A DNA stretch of 64,000 nt from Marinilabiliaceae bacterium (GTDB taxonomy: Bacteria; Bacteroidota; Bacteroidia; Bacteroidales; Marinilabiliaceae). The position numbers were made by a program, and so were the translations under genes. The number at the start of each line of letters is the position of its first letter. Positions within the stretch are counted from its first letter, which is position 1. Positions 38,244 through 46,703 of this stretch are shown one piece after another. The stretch spans positions 1-64,000 of the forward strand of contig JAFGBR010000050.1 in NCBI GenBank assembly GCA_016933045.1. The letters are read 5' to 3'. A model generated the notes under the pieces. The model worked only from the letters and a program-made list of their open reading frames with translations, did not search any database and was not told the DNA's origin.

Positions 38244-39926
38244 CTACTCTATTCCTTCGTATTTAAACCAGTTATAGGTTGCAGATAAAGTACTATCATC
38301 TGCATCAGTAAACCCATACATTCCATAGAGGCACCCTGTAAATCCTCCTGCTGTTTGAGTGCTTAAGAATGAAGCATCAAAATCAGAATCAATCTGCACC
38401 CAGTCTTCGTCGTTTTGAGCATAATAAAAACGATATACATCAACGTCCGACTCTATTTTCAGTTTAAAATCCTCTAAATCACTTTTAAGTATAACAGAAG
38501 CTAACGACACCATACTGTCCCCTTCTGCTTTATTTATCTGAACCACATTGTTTCCCTCATGCATAGCTTTACATAGGAAATAATAATGGCCAATATCCTG
38601 GAAAACAACCAATCCAGCTTTATCAGACTCTACCTCCGGAGTAAAGCTTAATGATGTTGACACATTGCTTTTCATGTGTTGCTGACGCCTCCCTAAGAAT
38701 GATGGATTGCCCGAATTAATAAGATTATATGGTTGCAGGTTCATTATTAATTTACCGCCATCTTCCGGATTAATATCATACCATTCTTTTTCAGAATTCC
38801 TGATCATAACCCAATCCATTGAAAGAGTGTCTGAAGAAAACTCATCAACTTTAACAAAGCTACCATTAAGCGAAATATAATTATCCGGTTCATTTAAAGC
38901 AGCCTGAAAAACATATTTTTGTAATACTTCTTTATTATAAGGATTAATTCGTGGCCACCCGTTAATCCATTGAACAGGAGCCATAAAGGTTTCCCTGCCA
39001 AGATTATAGTGGTTATCCATATATGGCCTGCAGGCTAAAAAAACAGCCCACCAGTCACCGTTTAAATCCTGAATAAGATCAGCATGACCTGTTGATGTAA
39101 TTGGGGAAGGCCGGTTTGGATCGAGATGACGCTGGGTTAAAATAGGATTTTGATCCCACGGTTTAAAAGGTTCATGAATACTTTTCGATTGAAAAATTAC
39201 CTGTGAATGGTTTACACTTGTTCCTCCTTCGGCGGCACTCACGTAATAGTAACCATTAACTTTGTACATGTGAGGACCTTCAATCCAAACCGGTTGCTTC
39301 GTAATGTCAACTCCCCCATTTACCAAAATCCTTTCATCGCCAATCACTTTCATCGAATCAATATCAACCTCATTAATTCTTATGGTTCTGTGACCACTAT
39401 ATTGTGGATTGTTATTGGGTGCATCGCTATTGTATATGATATATACTTTACCATCATCATCAAAAAACAACGATGGATCAATTCCTTCTATTTCAGGTAG
39501 AAAATTCAAATCGGACCAAGGGCCGGCTGGATTTCTTGCTGTTGTAATATAATTTCCCCTGTTGCCAACTTCTGTACATGTTACATAATAAGTGCCATTA
39601 TGATATTCAATAGTTGGAGCATAGGTTCCTCTTGTTGTTATGGCTTGCCCCTCAACCTGCAACTGGCTGTTTCTGGTTAATACATGCCCAATTTGCTTCC
39701 AGTGAACCAAATCGGGGCTATGAAAAATTGGAATCCCGGGAAAATAACTAAAAGAGGAATTGACCATATAATAACCATCAACTCCTTTACACACACTTGG
39801 ATCGGGGTAAAAACCCGGCAAAACTGGATTTGTGATTTCTTTTTTATTGAATTCAATGCTCCTGTTGGCACATGAAAATACTATACATAAAACAATAAGC
39901 AAAAAGAATAATTTCTTAAAATTCAT
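38244..39926 (-). CDS. GH43 beta-xylosidase/arabinofuranosidase with C-terminal ConA-like domain, lipoprotein
   Basis: About 560 residues from the ATG at 39926. The signal peptide ends in IVFSCANRS, a lipobox. The five-bladed propeller begins NPVLPGFYPDPSVCKGVDGYYMVNSS, with the base Asp in YPDPSV, the modulating Asp in EIEGIDPSLFFDDDG, and the acid Glu in WIEGPHMYKVNGYYYVSAAEG. The C-terminal ~200 residues form a concanavalin-like beta-xylosidase domain (DWVMIRNSEKEWYDI, LGRRQQH). It resembles GH43 subfamily 12-type enzymes. This is the first gene of the seven-gene minus-strand operon. A -7 box and an operator-like site lie upstream at 40071-40126. Confidence 0.9.
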   Translation of the reverse strand: MNFKKLFFLLIVLCIVFSCANRSIEFNKKEITNPVLPGFYPDPSVCKGVDGYYMVNSSFSYFPGIPIFHSPDLVHWKQIGHVLTRNSQLQVEGQAITTRGTYAPTIEYHNGTYYVTCTEVGNRGNYITTARNPAGPWSDLNFLPEIEGIDPSLFFDDDGKVYIIYNSDAPNNNPQYSGHRTIRINEVDIDSMKVIGDERILVNGGVDITKQPVWIEGPHMYKVNGYYYVSAAEGGTSVNHSQVIFQSKSIHEPFKPWDQNPILTQRHLDPNRPSPITSTGHADLIQDLNGDWWAVFLACRPYMDNHYNLGRETFMAPVQWINGWPRINPYNKEVLQKYVFQAALNEPDNYISLNGSFVKVDEFSSDTLSMDWVMIRNSEKEWYDINPEDGGKLIMNLQPYNLINSGNPSFLGRRQQHMKSNVSTSLSFTPEVESDKAGLVVFQDIGHYYFLCKAMHEGNNVVQINKAEGDSMVSLASVILKSDLEDFKLKIESDVDVYRFYYAQNDEDWVQIDSDFDASFLSTQTAGGFTGCLYGMYGFTDADDSTLSATYNWFKYEGIE

Positions 39927-40070
39927 AATATATAACATTAAATATTTATCATGGAAAAATTCATGAATGCACTAAAAAAAGCAACATCATTATTTATTTA
40001 TCTCCATAAATACATGTAAAACAACTACTATTATTAATTGAAATATTTTCCCACACATAATGTAACAATA

Positions 40071-40078
40071 CAAATCTA
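40071..40078 (-). promoter_or_regulatory. -7 promoter box for the GH43-to-GH98 operon
   Basis: Read on the minus strand this is TAGATTTG, fitting TAnnTTTG, about 145 nt before the GH43 start codon. The operator-like element lies 19 nt upstream of it, the same spacing as at the two strong operator copies. Confidence 0.5.
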
Positions 40079-40097
40079 TAATCATATTATACCTCTA

Positions 40098-40126
40098 TAG
40101 GGTAATTTTTTAAATAATAGGAGGTA
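40098..40126 (-). promoter_or_regulatory. Operator-like element, degenerate copy
   Basis: Aligned without gaps at the same 19-nt distance from the -7 box, about 16 of 29 positions agree with operator copy B, including the GGGTA and TTTTTA cores on the plus strand and GGA at the distal end. It contains the short direct repeat GGTAATTTT, repeated 22 bp away at 40123-40131. It is weaker evidence than copies A and B and supports inclusion of this operon in the HTCS regulon. Confidence 0.4.
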
Positions 40127-40188
40127 ATTTTATTATAGAATTTAATATTTAGCAAAAAACAAAAAGAGGCTCCTAACCTGATCTATTC

Positions 40189-40214
40189 CTAAATCCATAA
40201 ATTTATGGATTTAG
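40189..40214. repeat. 26-bp perfect palindrome
   Basis: CTAAATCCATAAA followed directly by its reverse complement TTTATGGATTTAG. It could form a cruciform or RNA hairpin within the untranslated region between the GH43 and GH30_8 genes. Its function is unknown. Confidence 0.6.
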
Positions 40215-40285
40215 TTCAGGCTAACCCCAACTTAGGTAAAGTAAACTATTGAAATAGCATTTACTAAACCTTAGTCGCTGCCGAA

Positions 40286-40315
40286 AGCCCGGATTATTTA
40301 TGAATAATCCGGGCT
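40286..40315 (-). terminator. Strong hairpin, putative terminator of the GH30_8 gene
   Basis: A 13-bp stem AGCCCGGATTATT / AATAATCCGGGCT with a 4-nt loop, about 75 nt downstream of the GH30_8 stop codon in its direction of transcription. The T-tract after it is short (TTT), so it may act in RNA stability as much as in termination. Confidence 0.5.
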
Positions 40316-40389
40316 AAATATTATTGTAAAATCATAGAAGCCCCTCTTAATATATATTATTTATATAATTTAGTATTTCTAAAAAGTAA

Positions 40390-41601
40390 TTATTTCGAAA
40401 CTAATGTTGTTATACTTGAAGCTGGTAGGTTTATTCCAAAACCAGAACGTGCTGAAAAACTGTCTTTAATAAGATTGGACGAACTGGTTGTTTTATATCT
40501 GTCAAACCCTGAATAAGAAATACCGCTAACATTAAATGACTGATAAGTAATAGCAGAATTAGTGTTAATTGCAACAATTACAAGTTTCGAACCACTCTTG
40601 TAAGCAGTTGTATATACACCAGGCGTAGGACTTGCCGAACAAGATATTTTTGAATAACCGGGACGAATCCATTTTGCAAAATGAGTCATTACGTAACCCG
40701 TTTTGGTAACATTGCCATTTTCATCCATAGGTCCATAGCTGCGACGAATATACCACCACACATAAGCACTCCAACCCACATTCATACAATCGTGAATTTC
40801 TTTGGCAACCTTCATAGCAGTCGGCCAATCATTTCCGCTGACACTCGAATTAACATAATGCTCTGTCATCCATACAGGCTTTCCAAAATTATAATAATAG
40901 GGTGTTTTGCCATAAATATGTCCGCAAACTGCGGCAGTTTTGGCTTTTGCAGTAGAATTGCTTAAATATGTTGTAATATAGGTTTTGTCAAAATTATACG
41001 GCTCTGGAGCCATAATGGGGGCTCCACAATTACTACCCTGTGAAGCAACAAATGAAGCCACTTCCGAAGCAGTCATTTCCATGCACTCATACGAAACCTT
41101 ATAATTTGGTTCGTTAACCGGGCTTATGGCAGAAACACCACCAACGGCAATATTGAAAGCTTTAAGGTGTGCAGCATAACTTGCATAAGAACTTGTTTTA
41201 AGCTTTCCACCAATCAATTTATTATTGTCTTTCATCGATGCCGGGGCTGTCCATGCTGTTGCAATGGCCGATCCTCCATAGTATTTACATTTATCAATTG
41301 TTGCTTTGTTAGCTGCCCAGTCGGCACTGTTGGGTGAAACTCGAACACGAACAATACTCAACCCCATTCCGCTATATGGCGAAAAAGCCTTAATTCGCTG
41401 TGTTTCTGTTAAATCGCTTTGCCAATTTAAAATAACCGCACCACCAAAACCTTTAATGGTTTGTTGTACCGTACCGGCATTGATAACAGCAGTACTTTTA
41501 AGATTATTAACTTCTTCCGGAGAATCAAATTCATCCTCTTTAGAACAGCTAACCAGTAGCATAAATGATGCTACAAACAGTAGAAATAGATTTTTTTTCA
41601 T
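40390..41601 (-). CDS. GH30 subfamily 8 glucuronoxylanase, lipoprotein
   Basis: 403 residues with a lipobox signal (MLLVSCSKED). GH30_8 landmarks are all present: QTIKGFGGAVILNWQSDL, acid/base Glu in SAISPVNEPNYKVSYE, nucleophile Glu in PVWMTEHYVNSS, and the glucuronate-recognition region AYVWWYIRRSYGPMDENG followed by GYVMTHFAKWIRPGY. Such enzymes cut xylan only where a 4-O-methylglucuronate branch is present. Of the three GH30 proteins in the locus this one is closest to the textbook enzyme. It is separated from the GH43 operon by 463 bp and from the GH67 gene by 231 bp, so it is probably transcribed on its own. Confidence 0.95.
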   Translation of the reverse strand: MKKNLFLLFVASFMLLVSCSKEDEFDSPEEVNNLKSTAVINAGTVQQTIKGFGGAVILNWQSDLTETQRIKAFSPYSGMGLSIVRVRVSPNSADWAANKATIDKCKYYGGSAIATAWTAPASMKDNNKLIGGKLKTSSYASYAAHLKAFNIAVGGVSAISPVNEPNYKVSYECMEMTASEVASFVASQGSNCGAPIMAPEPYNFDKTYITTYLSNSTAKAKTAAVCGHIYGKTPYYYNFGKPVWMTEHYVNSSVSGNDWPTAMKVAKEIHDCMNVGWSAYVWWYIRRSYGPMDENGNVTKTGYVMTHFAKWIRPGYSKISCSASPTPGVYTTAYKSGSKLVIVAINTNSAITYQSFNVSGISYSGFDRYKTTSSSNLIKDSFSARSGFGINLPASSITTLVSK

Positions 41602-41832
41602 TTGTAGATTTTTTATTGATTAAGGGTGGATATAATCCGCATGATAAATTATTATCCATTTTTATATTTGACGAATCATGCTCGTTTAATTATTATTAAA
41701 GCTTTCATATTCTATTAGCACATCGAAAGCTATGAGCCACAATTTATTTCTAAACACTTTTGGAAAAATCAAAGACAAAATATTTAACGATTACCTAAAT
41801 TACATATCCCTGTATTTAAGCAAATAGTTACA

Positions 41833-43884
41833 TTACGGCCTGTCCATATCATTCTTTTTAATATCATCCAGATTGTGTATCGGTCGTTCTATATCATACG
41901 GAATAGGCTGCTGACTAAACTGCTGAAAGTACAGCAGACATGCATCTTTCCAAACCTGGGCATTTTGAGCCTGATAGCGAAGCTTGCGCTGAACTTCGAC
42001 AAAACGCTCTGCATCAACATAGGGTTGTGCTTTATCCCAAACAACCTGAAAATATCGTACCTGATTTACACCGTCATCATAACGATAGCATATTTCGTCC
42101 CATAAAGTCCTGCCACTATTCATTTTATGACTCCATGGCGCATGGTGAAACCACAGTAAGTATTTCTCAGGACAGGTGTTAATATCACCATATTGAGTAT
42201 TTAGCGGTTCGTGATATTGCGCAACAGCATTACTGCCTGTTGCTGTGCGATTAAAGCCAACACCAAAACTATCGGCTTTGTGGTAATAAGGCATTGTCCA
42301 ATCCTTCCTAACGCCTTCTCGCTCCCACCAAGGGCCAGGACCGTAATGATGCGATGCCTGAAAAATATGATGAAATCCGAATGGCATCATATAATCAACC
42401 GCAGCTTCACGACTATCTAACATCATTTGTTTAACAGGAATTAAAAAATTATCGAACCATTCCTTTGTAAAACCTTCATTATTTTTCGTATTTGGTCGAA
42501 AAGTTAACTTAATCCATTCATCTGCAATTTGTTCGCTCGACAATTGATTATTCCAGGCCAGGCGTCCAAACGCATACCAATTGGCCTGTGCAAAATGGTG
42601 GCCACACCAATTGGTGTCGGTTCCAATGTTGGCAACACCGGCAATGGCTGTGCGCTGTTTAAAAATAGTTCCATCGGTACATTTAGCAACAGTGCTGCCT
42701 GTGCCTTCCTGGTAGGTGTCGGTTTGTAAGAATTCTTCCCACATTGGAGATAAAAAAACCAGATGAATAGAATGACCAAGATATTCCTGTGTTATTTGCA
42801 GTTCAGGCATTAATGCGGTTTTTTTCATTGCACCAAACAGGGGACTAAAGGGCTCCCTTGGCTGAAAATCAATTGAGCCGTTTTTCACCTGGATGATTAC
42901 ATTATCACGAAACTGTCCGTCAAAGGGCAAAAATTCGGCATATGCCTGTTTAGCTCTATCATCTTCAGTTGGACTGTAAACAAAAGCCCTCCACATAACA
43001 ATGCCACCATGAGGTTTTATTGCATCGGCCAGCATATTGGCACCGTCAACATGCGAGCGGCCAAAGTCGTGTGGTCCCGGTTGCCCTTCACTACTGGCTT
43101 TCACCAGAAATCCGCCAAAGTCAGGGATGAGCTTGTAAATCTCCTTTGATTTTGTTTTCCACCATTTAATCACCTCTTTATCTAACGGATCGGATGTTTT
43201 TAACCCACCAACAATTGCCGGCGAATTAAAATTGACAGATAGATACACCCTTATACCGTAGAATCTTAAAACATCGGCTATGGTCTTAACTCTCGTCAAT
43301 GTTTCCGACTTAAGGATGTCGGACGACGCATTAACATTATTCAAAACAGTACCGTTAATTCCAATTGAAGCATTTGCACGTGCATATTCTTTCCATAACA
43401 TCTTATCATTTTCCGTAACAAATTGATTGTTTAGCTCGTCTCTCCAAAAAATTGATAATCCGGCATAACCCCTTTCAACAGAACCATTAAAATTATCCCA
43501 ATGGTTTAAAAGCCTCAAATCGTAAGATGGATTATATACTTTTTCTTCTGTTTTTTGAAACGTTTGCTGTTGCCGTAATAGTTCATATGCTCCATAAAGT
43601 ATTCCTGCATCAGTATTTGCACGAATTGAAACCTCGCTTAAAATAAAACCGTCACCAGTTATCCTCTTGTCTTTTTTTAAAACAAGATTGATAGTTGCAC
43701 CAGGTGTACCTTGCCAATTACTTAACAACTCCTGCTTGGCAATAGATATTGTTTCAGACTTTTTTGAACATACCACAATAACCTTGTTTAAATACCCTTT
43801 TCTTAGCCAAAGTTGATGTCCGTCTTCTGCATTCACTAAAAAACTAAAACACAATAAAATAATGATGTAAATTTTTTTTTGCAT
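41833..43884 (-). CDS. aguA: GH67 alpha-glucuronidase
   Basis: 683 residues, the normal length for GH67, with a signal peptide (MQKKIYIIILLCFSFLVNAE). Catalytic residues are visible: acid E266 in KASSEGQPGPHDFGRSH, and the base pair D339 in KNGSIDFQPREPF and E367 in LQITQEYLGH. Other landmarks are NHWDNFNGSVERGYAG and the C-terminal LWFHHAPWSHKMNSGRTLW. It removes 4-O-methylglucuronate from the non-reducing-end xylose of oligosaccharides, complementing the GH115 enzymes, which also act internally. It has no lipobox, so it is periplasmic. It lies upstream of GH30_8 with a 231-bp gap. Confidence 0.96.
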   Translation of the reverse strand: MQKKIYIIILLCFSFLVNAEDGHQLWLRKGYLNKVIVVCSKKSETISIAKQELLSNWQGTPGATINLVLKKDKRITGDGFILSEVSIRANTDAGILYGAYELLRQQQTFQKTEEKVYNPSYDLRLLNHWDNFNGSVERGYAGLSIFWRDELNNQFVTENDKMLWKEYARANASIGINGTVLNNVNASSDILKSETLTRVKTIADVLRFYGIRVYLSVNFNSPAIVGGLKTSDPLDKEVIKWWKTKSKEIYKLIPDFGGFLVKASSEGQPGPHDFGRSHVDGANMLADAIKPHGGIVMWRAFVYSPTEDDRAKQAYAEFLPFDGQFRDNVIIQVKNGSIDFQPREPFSPLFGAMKKTALMPELQITQEYLGHSIHLVFLSPMWEEFLQTDTYQEGTGSTVAKCTDGTIFKQRTAIAGVANIGTDTNWCGHHFAQANWYAFGRLAWNNQLSSEQIADEWIKLTFRPNTKNNEGFTKEWFDNFLIPVKQMMLDSREAAVDYMMPFGFHHIFQASHHYGPGPWWEREGVRKDWTMPYYHKADSFGVGFNRTATGSNAVAQYHEPLNTQYGDINTCPEKYLLWFHHAPWSHKMNSGRTLWDEICYRYDDGVNQVRYFQVVWDKAQPYVDAERFVEVQRKLRYQAQNAQVWKDACLLYFQQFSQQPIPYDIERPIHNLDDIKKNDMDRP

Positions 43885-44043
43885 AACTCAAACAAAAAAG
43901 TTCAATGAATAGACGATATTCCTTCTCAATATTGGATTTGAAAACATCAATCATCAACACTATATAATAACTTCAGATATAACAATTTATATAAATTATC
44001 CAACTAAGACACTACATACTTAACAATGAAAGAATATACTCGA

Positions 44044-44083
44044 AAAAAAAGAGGTTGTTATTTGAAAAACAACCTCTTTTTTT
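44044..44083 (-). terminator. Intrinsic terminator of the small secreted-protein gene
   Basis: The stem GAGGTTGTT / AACAACCTC is extended by a 7-base A-run and matching T-run, with an 8-nt loop. It lies 14 nt past the stop codon of the gene at 44097-44741 and would work in both directions. Confidence 0.88.
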
Positions 44084-44096
44084 AATAAAAAATTAA

Positions 44097-44741
44097 TCAA
44101 TTATTTTTAACGTACATCTTTTTGTTTCCTACAATATAAATACCATTTGACAATCCAATTGTTGCTTCCGATCCTTTTATTCCCTTACGAACTAAAGTAC
44201 CTGTTATATTGTACACATCCACTATTGCGTCTTTGTCAATTGATGTTTTAGGTACAGAAGTTAATGTTGATAATGCTTTAATAGAATTCACTGTTATTGA
44301 ATCAGTAAACACATCATTTCCACTCCAAGGATTCTTAAATCCCCATATCCATTTAGAATTAGAAGCAAATGGTTCTTCTGAAAGATTATAAGTAACCACC
44401 TGAGTTTCGGTAGTGAAAACAACATCTTTAAGTGCATCAACCACTCCACTTAAATCTGCTTTAACCACTCCAGCTCGTAAAATCATTTTTTTATTCAGAT
44501 CGTTTGCTGTACATGTAAAACTAAATTCAACTCCCTGATAACTTGACAAATCCCAGTATGGTCCTGTGCCAGCTGTAAAAGCACTAACTGGTACATAAAT
44601 TGAACCTCCATTCGCAACAGTATATGAAGCAGAAAATGGATACATATTCCCATCGCTCATAGCAATATCGGCAAATGATGTTTGAGAAAATGTTGACAGG
44701 CTGATTAATGCCATAACACAAAAAAGTAAAGCTTTCTTCAT
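44097..44741 (-). CDS. Small secreted beta-sandwich protein with T9SS-like C-terminal segment, unknown function
   Basis: About 214 residues from the ATG at 44741, which begins a clean signal peptide (MKKALLFCVMALISLSTFSQ). A longer in-frame extension to 44816 would put 25 polar residues ahead of it. The mature part (about 20-165) is beta-rich with aromatic residues (GPYWDLSSYQGVEFSF, SKWIWGFKNPWSG), as in carbohydrate-binding sandwiches, but I do not recognise a family. The last ~40 residues (DVYNITGTLVRKG, LSNGIYIVGNKKMYVK) look like a short T9SS type A sorting tail. The gene has the best match to the xylan operon operator upstream and its own terminator, so it forms a single-gene unit in the regulon. 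I infer a secreted xylan-binding or accessory protein. Confidence 0.7.
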   Translation of the reverse strand: MKKALLFCVMALISLSTFSQTSFADIAMSDGNMYPFSASYTVANGGSIYVPVSAFTAGTGPYWDLSSYQGVEFSFTCTANDLNKKMILRAGVVKADLSGVVDALKDVVFTTETQVVTYNLSEEPFASNSKWIWGFKNPWSGNDVFTDSITVNSIKALSTLTSVPKTSIDKDAIVDVYNITGTLVRKGIKGSEATIGLSNGIYIVGNKKMYVKNN

Positions 44742-44821
44742 AATTTTAAATTTTAAGTTTAATGGTAATTTTTTAACATGTAATTGAAACCCTGTGATAT
44801 ATCGAGCTCTATTCACACCAT

Positions 44822-44829
44822 CAAAACTA
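44822..44829 (-). promoter_or_regulatory. -7 promoter box of the small secreted-protein gene
   Basis: On the minus strand it reads TAGTTTTG, matching TAnnTTTG, about 80 nt before the start codon at 44741 and 19 nt downstream of operator copy B. Confidence 0.6.
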
Positions 44830-44848
44830 ATTTGAATAACCTTTTTTT

Positions 44849-44877
44849 GGGGGTATATTTTTACACTAATGGATTAC
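44849..44877 (-). promoter_or_regulatory. Putative HTCS operator, copy B
   Basis: On the minus strand it reads GTAATCCATT, AGTGT, AAAAATATACCCCC, identical to copy A at 26 of 29 positions. A second half-site, CCATTTATGCAAA (plus-strand positions 44881-44893), lies 21 bp upstream, giving direct repeats of the pattern CCATTnnTGnAAAAA. It ends 19 nt before the -7 box, exactly as at copy A. Confidence 0.65.
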
Positions 44878-45054
44878 TTTTTTGCATAAATGGGAATTTT
44901 TCAGATTACCAATCTAAATAATTCATAATCATAATGCATCCATATTTTATTTTTCTATGCAAGCCAAAGAAGGAGCGTTCGTGAAAGGTTTAAGGATGAA
45001 AATTTATAGTAATGCATATTATTTGTTAAATATGCACTAATTAAAAAAGGTTAA

Positions 45055-45837
45055 ATGGACTTTATAGAAATATCTGGATATAAATCAATTCACAATGAAA
45101 GCATTGATTTAAAACCAATTAACCTATTGATAGGTGCAAATGGTAGTGGTAAAAGTAATTTTATTTCATTTTTTGACTTTCTTAATAAGCTCTATAATAG
45201 GAATTTAAATGAATTTCGAAAATACCACTTTCACGATACCAGTAATAAATCTCCTTTTACTCAATTAAGCAGCATAGAAAATGATATCTACTATTTATAT
45301 AATAATGGAGCAAATTTAGCTGCTTTCTTATATGACATTAAAGAGAATAATAGAATTGTAAAAACGATACAATCTATTGCTCCATATTTTTCAGATTTTG
45401 AATTCATCCCTAACAATGAGAATTATCTAAGACTACAGTGGAAAGATTAATATAGTGATACTCTTTATGGAGTAACTGACCTGTCTGATGGAACTGTTCG
45501 GTTCATTTCTTTAACAGTTTTATTCTTGCAGCCAAATTTGCCTGATACAATAATCATTGATGAGCCTGAGTTAGGATTACATCCGTCTGCAATTGCAAAG
45601 CTTACTGGTATGATAAAGTCTACTTCAGCAAAAGGAAGTCAGGTGATAGTTGCAACTCAATCAACAGATTTAATTAGCCATTTCTCCCCTGAATCAATAA
45701 TAACAGTTGACCAAATTAATGGATGTTCCAAGTTCAGTCGTTTAGATGCAAGTAAACTTCAAGAGTGTTTAGAAGATTATACTGTTGATGATTTGTGGAA
45801 GCGTAATATAATAACTACTGGTCAACCAAATTTTTAG
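45055..45837 (+). pseudogene. Broken AAA-family ATPase (RecF/SMC-like, partner of DUF4276)
   Basis: One reading frame interrupted by a TAA at 45448-45450. Before the stop are the N-terminal strand FIEISGYKSI and Walker A LLIGANGSGKSNF. After it, in the same frame, come the signature LSDGTVRFISL, Walker B TIIIDEPELGLHPSAI and the switch segment IVATQSTDLISHF. Total coding length is about 261 codons, against roughly 350-390 in this family as I remember it. The join from FLNKLYNRNLNEF to KYHFHDTS suggests about 100 residues were lost in frame. Intact relatives pair with a DUF4276 gene and are thought to act in phage defence or DNA metabolism. This copy looks dead. Confidence 0.8.
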
Positions 45838-45839
45838 TT

Positions 45840-46498
45840 ATGAAGAGAGTTATTATAATTTGTTAAGGAGAAACAGAAAATGAGTTTTGCAATAAAATTC
45901 TTACTCCGTATTTTGCTAAAAAAGAAATCTTTATTCAATCCCCACTCATAAAAAAATCAATGGGTGGTATTGTAAAGTGGACAAAATTAAAAAAACAAAT
46001 CACAATTCATCTTAAAAATGATGCCAGTGCTTTTGTTCAACGCTTATAGACTACTACGGAATATATAGTAAATATAATTTCCCGAATTGGAATATTGCTG
46101 AAAGTGAGCCTGATAAGAATAAACGAATGAAAATTCTAGAACCGGGAATGAAAGAAAGTATTGATGATTCATTAAGATTTCGTTTTATTCCATATGTGCA
46201 ATTACATGAATTTGAAGGTTTACTCTTTAATGATATTGAGATATTTCACGAACAAATACCCGAAAATGAATTAGTTGGATTAGATGAGTTAACCAAGACG
46301 TTTGAACAATATAGTAATCCTGAGATGATTAATAATAACCGAGAGACTTCTCCCTCTCATCGTTTAGAAAAAATAATTCTTGGTTACAATAAAATTGTTT
46401 ATGGAAATATATTGGCAGAAGCGATAGGGTTAAAAAGAATTAGAGATAAAAGTCCAAGATTTAATGGATGGATTAACAATATTGAAGGACTTGAATAG
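45840..46498 (+). pseudogene. Broken DUF4276 (TOPRIM-like) gene
   Basis: The start MKRVIIIC is followed by TAA at 45864-45866, where relatives have a Glu codon in the motif EGETE (a GAA-to-TAA change fits). The frame continues ETENEFCNKILTPYFAKKE to about 46040, then reaches TAG at 46047. Protein similarity resumes in another frame at 46040 (TLIDYYGIYSKYNFPNW), so there is also a frameshift. The rest reads through RFIPYVQLHEFEGLLFND and SPSHRLEKIILGYNK to the stop at 46498. It starts 2 bp after the ATPase remnant, the usual arrangement of this gene pair. The combined damage makes a functional product very unlikely. Confidence 0.8.
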
Positions 46499-46703
46499 AA
46501 AGGCCAGCTGAGAACACGGCATATAAACATTTGGCGGATAGTGCTAATTTTAAGGGCGATACACTTAATAAACATTGCAACGGTTTGATAGGGAATCGAT
46601 TTGAAATGCCAAACGTATCATATGATTATCCGCTAAACCTAAGTTTTGAAAGAAATACGCCAATACAAAATCTCTTTATCTTTGTAACCAAATTGTATTA
46701 TTT
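46499..46703. other. Non-coding flank of the decayed ATPase/DUF4276 pair
   Basis: 205 bp between the DUF4276 remnant and the stop codon of the DUF1593 gene. It could encode a short peptide from 46531, but the composition does not look coding. It contains the string GGCATATAAACATTTGGCGG and a later ATTGCAACGG segment that remind me of short dispersed non-coding sequences found beside cargo genes in Bacteroidota. I could not verify this. Confidence 0.35.

Larger units (their letters stand above)
39927..40389. other. Long intergenic region with promoter, operator-like site and palindromes
   Basis: 463 bp without a gene. It holds a minus-strand -7 box (40071-40078) and an operator-like element (40098-40126) for the GH43-to-GH98 operon. 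It also holds a 26-bp perfect palindrome (40189-40214), an imperfect stem-loop around 40233-40273, and a strong GC-containing hairpin (40286-40315) close to the end of the GH30_8 gene. Confidence 0.75.

Noticed and set aside
45055-46498. Reading the interrupted ATPase and DUF4276 frames as separate small genes or as recoded stops
   Set aside because: Several independent lesions of different kinds (two TAA, one TAG, one frameshift, an apparent deletion) point to decay, not to recoding.
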